A stretch of DNA of 10,889 nt, from the NCBI GenBank assembly GCA_002785585.1, contig PEUI01000058.1, forward strand, positions 5,385 through 16,273. The letters run 5' to 3'. This stretch comes from Lysobacterales bacterium CG02_land_8_20_14_3_00_62_12 (GTDB lineage Bacteria > Pseudomonadota > Gammaproteobacteria > Xanthomonadales > Ahniellaceae). A program made the position numbers and the translations under genes. A model generated the notes under the pieces. That model was not told where the DNA came from and did no database searches. It saw only the letters and a program-made list of their open reading frames with translations. This document shows, one piece after another, positions 1 through 5,484 of the stretch. The first letter of the stretch is position 1. Each line of letters opens with the position of its first letter.

Positions 1-2
1 TG

Positions 3-545
3 GCGCTGGGCACCGTGCCGGCACTGATCGTCGGCGGACTGATGAGCCGCAACGATGCTTTTGTCGAGTCTTTGCGGATTCCCTGGTTGATGGCCGGCAA
101 CCTGATCGTTTTCGGCTTGCTGTTGTGGTGGGCGGATCGAGCCAGCCGCCGCAATCGCGAAGTAGCGAGTGTCGATCTGCGCGCAGCGCTGTGGATTGGC
201 TGCGCCCAGGTGCTGGCGCTGATCCCGGGCGTATCGCGCTCCGGCATCACCATCAGCGCGGGTCTTGCGCTTGGGCTCACCCGCGTCGACGCCGCGCGCT
301 ACACATTTTTGTTGTCGGTGCCGATCACCGCGGCGGCGGCCGCCCATGGCGCCTGGCAATTGCTCAAATCCAGCGAACACCTGGAGATTTCCCAGTTCGT
401 GATTGGCGCTGCGCTCGCCGCTGTCGCCGGGGTTGCCTGCATCCACTTCTTGCTCGGCTTCCTGCGTCGGGTTGGCATCTGGCCGTTCGTCGTCTACCGT
501 ATCGCCTTGGGCACGCTGGTGCTCTCGGTGCTGGCCTGGCGCTGA
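3..545 (+). CDS. uppP: Undecaprenyl-diphosphatase UppP (BacA), 5'-truncated by window edge
   Basis: This integral inner-membrane enzyme dephosphorylates undecaprenyl pyrophosphate to recycle the lipid carrier for peptidoglycan and other envelope polymers, and it underlies bacitracin resistance. The first complete in-frame codon is at 3, so the gene starts upstream. About 180 residues are visible, against roughly 270 in full-length UppP, so about the first third is missing. The visible part opens with a GTVPALIVGG stretch matching the family's GT-P-A-IVG segment. It also holds the second signature, an AQVLALIPGVSRSG run (the PGVSRSG part at bases 225-245) with the active-site serine and arginine residues. 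Several hydrophobic helices follow up to the TGA at 543-545. The frame is intact to the stop. Nothing downstream looks co-transcribed with it: the next coding-like sequence is a gene remnant. Confidence 0.95.
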   Translation, partial: ALGTVPALIVGGLMSRNDAFVESLRIPWLMAGNLIVFGLLLWWADRASRRNREVASVDLRAALWIGCAQVLALIPGVSRSGITISAGLALGLTRVDAARYTFLLSVPITAAAAAHGAWQLLKSSEHLEISQFVIGAALAAVAGVACIHFLLGFLRRVGIWPFVVYRIALGTLVLSVLAWR

Positions 546-558
546 GCACGCTCCGGCG

Positions 559-783
559 TGGGGAGTGCGCTTCCACCATCCACATCAATACCGCAACTGG
601 TTTCTTGACCCTGGCAATCAACGGTTGGCGGCGCCCTATCACCACGGCTTTTGGAACCTCAAGCTGAAAGCGGGCCAATTGATCTTGTTCCCATCCTGGG
701 TGCCCCGCGAGGTGATGCCCTACTACGGCGGCAACGAACGTATCACCATCGCATTCAACTGCTGGTTCAAATCGCGGAAATAG
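559..783 (+). pseudogene. C-terminal remnant of a 2OG-Fe(II) oxygenase family protein
   Basis: An open stretch of about 75 codons begins 13 bases after the uppP stop and ends at TAG 781-783. It has no start codon or ribosome binding site of its own; the frame runs backward into uppP as a shadow. It reads YRNWFLDPGNQRLAAPYHHG, then GFWNLKLKAGQLILFPSWVP, then PYYGGNERITIAFNCWF. The pattern of a pro/gly turn, LILFPSW, a P-Y-G-ERI stretch and AFN is that of the tail of the TIGR02466-type putative 2OG-Fe(II) oxygenases, which are around 200 residues long. The N-terminal two thirds, with the other iron ligands, is absent. The histidine normally found after FPSW-x-P is arginine here (VPREV), explicable by a single CAC to CGC change. 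I infer a dead fragment left by a deletion that joined it to the uppP end. The family assignment is from memory of the consensus. Confidence 0.6.
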
Positions 784-1136
784 GCGATCGCAGCGATCAG
801 CCATCGCCAGTGCACCGCGACCGAACCGCCAAGCCGCAACTTCGGCCGATGCGTTCACACCGCCGTCGGTGCACCAGCGCACAGCCGCTACCCCCTGCCG
901 ACGCCGATCATCGCCAAGGACAAGTTGGGTGCCGCTCGAATCTGAGCGGCTCGCGACTGGCGTAGGGCTGGGCAAGTTCGTTGTCAGTGGGCCGGTTTGT
1001 GCGGTCAGCGTGCCCGGTGACTTCTTTGGCTACCCAACGCTAGGCCGTGCTTACCGACGCCAGCCATCGAGTGATGGCGTATTTTTCTTTGCTGATCGCC
1101 TACTCAATGGCGTCGGTGATTGTTATCCTTGCGTTT
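784..1136. other. Intergenic stretch without a convincing gene
   Basis: No reading frame here resembles a protein I know. The longest forward candidate (869-1138) has no Shine-Dalgarno sequence and an arginine-, proline- and serine-rich composition typical of a chance frame in GC-rich DNA. The stretch holds a 7-bp perfect hairpin at 931-950 (GCCGCTC and GAGCGGC around a 6-base loop, no T tract) and the terminator-like hairpin at 1063-1090. With the oxygenase remnant beside it, the region is probably decayed former coding DNA plus the leader of the cytochrome operon. Confidence 0.5.
1063..1090 (+). terminator. Putative intrinsic terminator upstream of the cytochrome operon
   Basis: GCCATC and GATGGC form a 6-bp stem around a GAGT loop, followed after GTA by TTTTTCTTT. 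The stem is short but the T-rich tail is placed correctly for a rho-independent terminator on the + strand. It would stop transcripts coming from uppP and the remnant before the operon promoter region. An alternative pairing of ACGCCA (from 1057) with TGGCGT (to 1080) is also possible. Confidence 0.4.
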
Positions 1137-1154
1137 AGTTGACTTCGATCAACT
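1137..1154. promoter_or_regulatory. FNR/Anr-type operator upstream of the electron-conduit operon
   Basis: The core TTGAC-TTCG-ATCAA (1139-1152) matches the FNR/Anr consensus TTGAT-N4-ATCAA at nine of ten defined positions. It sits inside a perfect inverted repeat, AGTTGA-N6-TCAACT. Its centre is about 63 bases before the ATG at 1209. If it acts as a class II activator site (centre near -41.5), transcription would start near 1187, but I see no good -10 hexamer at 1175-1180, so the mode of action (activation or repression) is open. CRP-family relatives such as Dnr/NnrR use nearly the same site and cannot be excluded. Confidence 0.65.
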
Positions 1155-1208
1155 CCTTTTGTTTTTGAGCTGTCAGCCTTCCTGCCATTCCCCAAGGAGA
1201 TTACCCGT

Positions 1209-1550
1209 ATGAACGTTCGTATCCTCGCTGCTGCTGCTGCGTTAGCCCTGTTGCTGTCCACCGTCGCATCCGCCGCGTGCGCCGCGGTCGATGAAGCCGG
1301 TGCCATGGCCCTGCTCAAAGCCAACAAGTGCATGACCTGCCACAGCGTTGACAAGAAAAAAGACGGCCCGGCCTACAAAGAAGTGGCGGCCAAGTACAAG
1401 GGCGATGCCACGGCAGAGGAAAAGTTGATCAAGCATGTGACCGAGCCCAACATGGTCGAGATCGATGGCGAAGAAGAAGAGCACGGCATCGTCAAGACCC
1501 GCGACCTGGAAAAGATCAAGAATCTGGTCGCGTTTATCCTGTCGCGTTGA
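1209..1550 (+). CDS. mtoD: Monoheme class I c-type cytochrome, MtoD-like periplasmic electron shuttle
   Basis: A small secreted cytochrome c of 113 residues. A Sec signal peptide (residues 1 to about 25, a long Ala/Leu core ending ASA-ACA) precedes a mature domain of about 90 residues, roughly 10 kDa. The single heme site is CMTCH (Cys41, Cys44, His45). The C-terminal helix KIKNLVAFILSR is typical of class I folds. No Met-Pro loop of the usual class I type is present. The distal ligand could be His92 in the acidic EEEEHG segment or Met82. MtoD of Sideroxydans, which has a similar size and context, is reported to be bis-histidine ligated, which favours His92. A strong Shine-Dalgarno AAGGAGA (1194-1200) lies 8 bases before the ATG. 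It is the first gene of the operon, 25 bases ahead of the tetraheme gene, and probably carries electrons across the periplasm between the inner-membrane and outer-membrane multiheme proteins. The cytochrome call is firm; the mtoD name rests on context and size. Confidence 0.8.
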   Translation: MNVRILAAAAALALLLSTVASAACAAVDEAGAMALLKANKCMTCHSVDKKKDGPAYKEVAAKYKGDATAEEKLIKHVTEPNMVEIDGEEEEHGIVKTRDLEKIKNLVAFILSR

Positions 1551-1575
1551 ACTTTTGCCTTGATTGGAGCGTGTG

Positions 1576-2166
1576 ATGAAAAGTGGTATCGCTTTGCTGC
1601 GTCGTTGGGGCTGGTTCCGGTCCTTGACTGTGTTCGTTCTGGTCATGTTGATTGCCATGTCTTTGGTGGTTGGCGGGGCGGCCGGCCTGGCCTGGACTGA
1701 GACCCAGGAGTTCTGCATTTCCTGCCACGAAATGCGTGACAACGTCTATAAGGAATACAAAGGGTCGATCCACGACACCAACCGCAGCGGCGTGCGCGCC
1801 ATCTGTTCGGATTGCCACGTGCCGCGTGAGCCGGTAGCGCTGATCAAACGCAAGTTCATGGCCAGCTTCGAGCTCTATCACAAGCTGATCGGCAGCATCG
1901 ACACCCGCGACAAGTTCCTCGCCAAACGCTATGAGTTGGCACGCCATGTCTGGACCCGAATGAAAGCCACCGATTCGCTCGAATGCCGAAACTGCCACCA
2001 CCGTGAGGCGATGAGTTCCGAGTTGCAATCGGAAAAAGCGCAGCGCCGCCACAAGAAGGGCGTGGAGCAGGGCATGACCTGTATCGATTGCCACTTTGGC
2101 ATCGCCCACGACGAGCCGGAGGGCCCGGAAGGCCCGCGTGACATGAAGGTAGAACGCATTCTTTAG
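1576..2166 (+). CDS. cymA: NapC/NirT/CymA-family membrane-anchored tetraheme cytochrome c (quinol dehydrogenase)
   Basis: A 196-residue protein, the usual size for NapC, NrfH and CymA. One N-terminal transmembrane helix (about residues 14-36) anchors a periplasmic domain with four heme sites: CISCH (47-51), CSDCH (77-81), CRNCH (137-141) and CIDCH (169-173). The first site continues as CISCHEM, the CxxCHxM pattern in which NrfH-type proteins use the methionine (Met53) as heme ligand next to the quinol site. The following IH-NRSGVRA stretch is also typical of NirT/NapC. The family oxidises menaquinol or ubiquinol and passes electrons to periplasmic partners, or works in reverse. The ATG at 1576 is preferred over an in-frame TTG at 1564 because GGAG (1566-1569) sits 6 bases before it. 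It lies 25 bases after the monoheme gene and 91 before the decaheme gene, and most likely serves as the quinone-pool end of the conduit. The family is certain; cymA/mtoC identity within it is inferred from context. Confidence 0.9.
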   Translation: MKSGIALLRRWGWFRSLTVFVLVMLIAMSLVVGGAAGLAWTETQEFCISCHEMRDNVYKEYKGSIHDTNRSGVRAICSDCHVPREPVALIKRKFMASFELYHKLIGSIDTRDKFLAKRYELARHVWTRMKATDSLECRNCHHREAMSSELQSEKAQRRHKKGVEQGMTCIDCHFGIAHDEPEGPEGPRDMKVERIL

Positions 2167-2257
2167 TTGGAAAATAACGCGCCCACTCAACCGAAGTGAG
2201 TACACCGACCGATTGGATTTTTGGCGCCAGAACCTGATAACAAAAGGAAACCCCGAG

Positions 2258-3106
2258 ATGAAACAGCTCAGCGTCATTTTGTCCCTGCTGCTGGGGTGTA
2301 CGGCGTTGGCAGCCACTGCCAGTGCCGAGACCACCAGCCCCGCGCCCGCCCCCAGCGCCGAACCGGTCACCGGCGCGCAATGCGTCGAGTGCCACGACGC
2401 CGAAGCCAAGACCCACATTTTTCACGGTGCGTGTACCACCTGCCATACCGGCGCACTGGCGCATTCGCAGGCCGAACGGCCAAAGAAAGTGAGCCCCGGC
2501 AAGCCAGCCACGAAAGAATGCCTGGCCTGCCACAAGCAGGACGCACGCCGTACCAATTTTGCTTTTGCCGAACACAACCGGGCAGGCGTGCAGTGCAGTG
2601 ACTGCCACGGTATTCATACTCCCAAGGTCAAGACCACCGGCCTGGCCGGCGAGAAGGCCGGTACCACCACCGCGCTCTGCGCCACCTGCCATCAGGATGT
2701 GTTGGCGCGCTTCAAGCTGCCATCGCACCATCCGGTCACCGAAGGCGGCGTGGCCTGCGTCGGTTGCCACGATCCGCACAGCGGCAAGCAAACCGCACTG
2801 GTTGGCAAGACCGAGCAATGCACCAAGTGCCATCAAGCGGTGCGCGGCCCGCACGTGTTTGAGCATCCACCGGCCGCTGAAGATTGTGCCAACTGCCACG
2901 ACGCCCACGGCTCGCCGAACCGTAACCTGTTGACCGTAGCGCAGCCGGTGCTGTGCATGCAGTGCCATTCCATTGCCAGCAATCGTCATGGTTTGACCGG
3001 TGCGGCGAGCAACGCGCAGCCGATCTCGGGCGCCATCTTGCGCGACTGCAATGGCTGCCACGGCGCTGTGCATGGTAGTTCCACCGACCAGCACCTTAGA
3101 CATTAA
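2258..3106 (+). CDS. mtoA: Decaheme c-type cytochrome, MtrA/MtoA/DmsE family
   Basis: A 282-residue periplasmic protein with exactly ten CxxCH sites, at Cys42, 59, 88, 113, 141, 167, 188, 210, 233 and 264. Fifteen further histidines are spread along the chain, enough for bis-His ligation of all ten hemes. Even heme spacing, HNRAGVQCSDCHGIH, repeated CHDPH/CHDAHG motifs and a following MtrB-type gene identify the MtrA/DmsE family, whose members run from about 300 to 330 residues. In that family the protein is a ten-heme wire inserted into its barrel partner. The start at 2258 has AAGGA (2244-2248) 9 bases upstream; earlier in-frame starts lack one. The signal peptide is ambiguous: type I cleavage after ATASA (residue 23) looks good, but LLGC at 11-14 also fits a lipobox. 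It is 20 bases ahead of the barrel gene. Family near certain; Mto rather than Mtr, Pio or Dms role is inferred. Confidence 0.93.
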   Translation: MKQLSVILSLLLGCTALAATASAETTSPAPAPSAEPVTGAQCVECHDAEAKTHIFHGACTTCHTGALAHSQAERPKKVSPGKPATKECLACHKQDARRTNFAFAEHNRAGVQCSDCHGIHTPKVKTTGLAGEKAGTTTALCATCHQDVLARFKLPSHHPVTEGGVACVGCHDPHSGKQTALVGKTEQCTKCHQAVRGPHVFEHPPAAEDCANCHDAHGSPNRNLLTVAQPVLCMQCHSIASNRHGLTGAASNAQPISGAILRDCNGCHGAVHGSSTDQHLRH

Positions 3107-3126
3107 TTCCTTGAGGGGGATTTGCC

Positions 3127-5298
3127 ATGAAAATCATTACCCACAAAAAACTCGCGCTGACGGCGGTGATCGCCGCGCTGCTGTCGATGTCGAATACCAC
3201 CGTGCAGGCGCAGGAAAGCGATCCGTCGTATCGGGTGAAAGATCTGGATTTCACCGGCGAGCTGGCACCGCGTCTGTACTTCTTCAATTACTTTGACGGC
3301 GTCCGCAGCGAGCGCAACCAGTTCCTGGAGCGCTACAACTATCAGCGCGGATTTGGCGGCGACAATCGTTCCGGTTTTTATGCAGACGCCAATTTCCGCC
3401 TGGTTGGCAGCAACGCTGAGCGCGATGTGTTTGTGCTCGAGCGGCAGGGCTTTGGGGCTTTCAACAACCGTCAGAAACTGGCGGTCAACACCGCCAACTG
3501 GGGTTTGAGCAGCTACTACACCGACTTCCGTTCAGCGGCCGGTGGTCTGAAGTATTTGTACAGCCCAAATCAGGTGCCCGGCGGGACCGATCCGAGCTAT
3601 TTTTTCCCGGCCGGGACCAACACCAACACTGGCTATGCCGCTCAGTTCAACGACGATTCGGGCCAAGGTCGTTACACGATCGATCGCGAAACCTATGGCG
3701 TCGGCATCAAGTTGAAGCCGGAATTGTTCAATGCCGACACCACCGTGGCAGTGAACTACGACGGCTATTCGCGCAATGGCAATCGCTTCGCCAGCTACGT
3801 GCTCGGTGGCAGCGACGTAAGTGGTTCTGCGGCGCGAGTCTTGCAACGTTGGCGTGGTTTCAACATGCCGATCAACGAAAACATGAACCGAACCACATTG
3901 AGTGCCAGTGGCTCGCCGATGGATTTTTATCTTTCGTATGAAGGCTCAGTTGAGCGTTTCAACAATCAAGCCCAGGATTTCCGGATCGCAGACGTTGCAT
4001 CCAGCAGTACATTTTTGGTGTCCAGTAACAAGCCGCTGCAGTTTGTGCCTGACAGTACCCAGATCAGCAACAACTTTCGACTGAGCAAGACACTGGGCAG
4101 TACCGCGCTTGCGGCCGGGTATGGCCTGAGCATTCTTGACCAGGATTCGTTTTCGGCGCAACAAATCGCGCTCGGCTATGATCGTGGCAACCTGCACACC
4201 AACAACGCATTTTTCACCTTCAATTCGAACGCGATGCGTAGCGTCGGTTTGGAGGGCTACGTCAAGTACTACGAGCGTAGCAATGGATCGTCTTTCCCGG
4301 TCACCGGTTTGGTCAGTGCCACGGCGGGCGAGAAACTGGACGTTCGCATCAACAATGTCCAATCGGTCAGCTATGGCCTGTCGGCGGCGTTCCGGCCGGG
4401 ATTCTGGTCTTCCAGCCTGACCACCGGCTGGAAGCGCGAGGATCGCGATCGTGATTTGACCTGGACCGCAGTGCTCGTACCTGGGCTCAATGGTATCCAG
4501 CCGCAGCGCTCGCTCTATTCCGAGAAAACCCTGTCGGATGAGGTGTATGCCAACTTCGTTGCCCGACCGATGGCCGGTTTGCTGTTGCGGGTAACACCGT
4601 CCTATGTCTGGGCAGATGACACCGGCCTGATTACCGAACCGGAAAAAGCCTACGGGCTGAAAAGCACGGCCAGCTATGCCGCCCAGAGCGGTTGGATGAT
4701 GAGCGGTTACTTCAACTACAAGAACCAGCAAAACACCACCAAGTTCTTCACTGATGCGTTAACGGCCCCAGTGACAGATGGCCCGCGTACCCATCAAGAC
4801 GCACATCGCATCCAGCGGGCAGCGGGCTTGGCTTTCAGCAAGCCGTTCGGCGAGTGGATCAACACTTCGGCCAATTTTGGTTGGATGCAAAATGACGTGA
4901 CTGCCTATTTCCTGCAATCGAGTCGGCGTCGGTATGAGGCGCCCAACAGATCGGTCTTGTTCGTCACGCTGGATCGGCCTGACTTCAATGTCGATAGCTA
5001 TGTGTTCTCGCTCAATGGCGATTGGCAGACCAACGATGCGCTGAGCTTCAATGGCGGTTACACCTATTCGAAATCCAACGGCAACACGGCCAGTGGGTTG
5101 GTGTTGGCCGCAATTCCGACCGTGGACGGCCGCATCGACAACACCGTGCATACGTTGGAAGTGGGCGCCAAGTACGCGTTGAAAGAATCGCTGAGTTTGA
5201 ACGCTACCTACACCTACGACCAATACAAGGATCGTTCATTTGATGCTCTCAGCGGTGGTTTCAACACCATCATGCTGGGCGCCACGATGAGCTTCTGA
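3127..5298 (+). CDS. mtoB: MtrB/MtoB/PioB-family outer-membrane beta-barrel (decaheme-associated porin)
   Basis: A 723-residue outer-membrane protein, close to MtrB (about 700). The signal peptide is residues 1-28 (cleavage after TVQA). The rest is alternating polar and hydrophobic strands rich in Tyr, Asn, Gly and Ser with short acidic turns, ending in a strand with C-terminal phenylalanine (GATMSF), the usual BAM recognition end. The mature N-terminus has the YRVKDLDFTGELAPRLYFFN region, then strands to the end. In this family the barrel sheathes the decaheme cytochrome so that electrons cross the outer membrane. I find no cysteine anywhere, so the N-terminal CxxC reported as important in Shewanella MtrB is absent, as in other Mto/Pio-like barrels. 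The Shine-Dalgarno GAGGGGGA (3113-3120) is 6 bases before the ATG. It is the last gene of the operon, with an intrinsic terminator 32 bases beyond its stop. No mtrC-like gene follows. Confidence 0.93.
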   Translation: MKIITHKKLALTAVIAALLSMSNTTVQAQESDPSYRVKDLDFTGELAPRLYFFNYFDGVRSERNQFLERYNYQRGFGGDNRSGFYADANFRLVGSNAERDVFVLERQGFGAFNNRQKLAVNTANWGLSSYYTDFRSAAGGLKYLYSPNQVPGGTDPSYFFPAGTNTNTGYAAQFNDDSGQGRYTIDRETYGVGIKLKPELFNADTTVAVNYDGYSRNGNRFASYVLGGSDVSGSAARVLQRWRGFNMPINENMNRTTLSASGSPMDFYLSYEGSVERFNNQAQDFRIADVASSSTFLVSSNKPLQFVPDSTQISNNFRLSKTLGSTALAAGYGLSILDQDSFSAQQIALGYDRGNLHTNNAFFTFNSNAMRSVGLEGYVKYYERSNGSSFPVTGLVSATAGEKLDVRINNVQSVSYGLSAAFRPGFWSSSLTTGWKREDRDRDLTWTAVLVPGLNGIQPQRSLYSEKTLSDEVYANFVARPMAGLLLRVTPSYVWADDTGLITEPEKAYGLKSTASYAAQSGWMMSGYFNYKNQQNTTKFFTDALTAPVTDGPRTHQDAHRIQRAAGLAFSKPFGEWINTSANFGWMQNDVTAYFLQSSRRRYEAPNRSVLFVTLDRPDFNVDSYVFSLNGDWQTNDALSFNGGYTYSKSNGNTASGLVLAAIPTVDGRIDNTVHTLEVGAKYALKESLSLNATYTYDQYKDRSFDALSGGFNTIMLGATMSF

Positions 5299-5329
5299 TC
5301 CGGGTTCTTGTCCGCAGGATGCGCATCAC

Positions 5330-5358
5330 AGCCGGGCGCAATGCCCGGCTTTTTTTTT
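5330..5358 (+). terminator. Rho-independent terminator of the cytochrome-conduit operon
   Basis: A perfect 7-bp GC stem (GCCGGGC at 5331-5337, GCCCGGC at 5343-5349), extended to 8 bp by A5330 with T5350, encloses the loop GCAAT and runs straight into nine consecutive T residues (5350-5358). It begins 32 bases after the barrel gene's stop and separates the operon from the copper ATPase gene. Confidence 0.93.
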
Positions 5359-5484
5359 GAGTAAAGTGCCAAGCCTCGATCACCCTGGTGTGCTGGCAGA
5401 CCAAGCGTTGCCAAGCGTGGGATTACACTGTGGCTTGAGGCGGCCCGCAACTGGAAAGGGCGTGCCTGCTGAGGAGTTGTTGCC

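Noticed and set aside
783..808. Inverted repeat GGCGAT/ATCGCC after the oxygenase remnant
   Set aside because: A six-base dyad around a 14-base loop with no T tract is expected by chance in such GC-rich sequence.
869..1138. Possible small gene before the cytochrome operon
   Set aside because: It has no ribosome binding site, a composition typical of chance frames, and it crosses the terminator-like hairpin.
2187..2203. Hairpin ACTCA/TGAGT between the tetraheme and decaheme genes
   Set aside because: Only 5 bp of stem with a 7-base loop and no T tract; too weak to call an attenuator or terminator.
1856..3103. Minus-strand open frame of 415 codons opposite the tetraheme and decaheme genes
   Set aside because: The + strand here has fourteen well-placed heme motifs across the two genes; the opposite frame shows only low-complexity Gly/Ala/Arg sequence.
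5359..5484. CueR or CsoR operator before copA
   Set aside because: No ACCTTCC-type dyad with a 19-bp spacer or other recognisable copper-regulator site could be found; TTGCCA and TACACT are spaced wrongly for a promoter.
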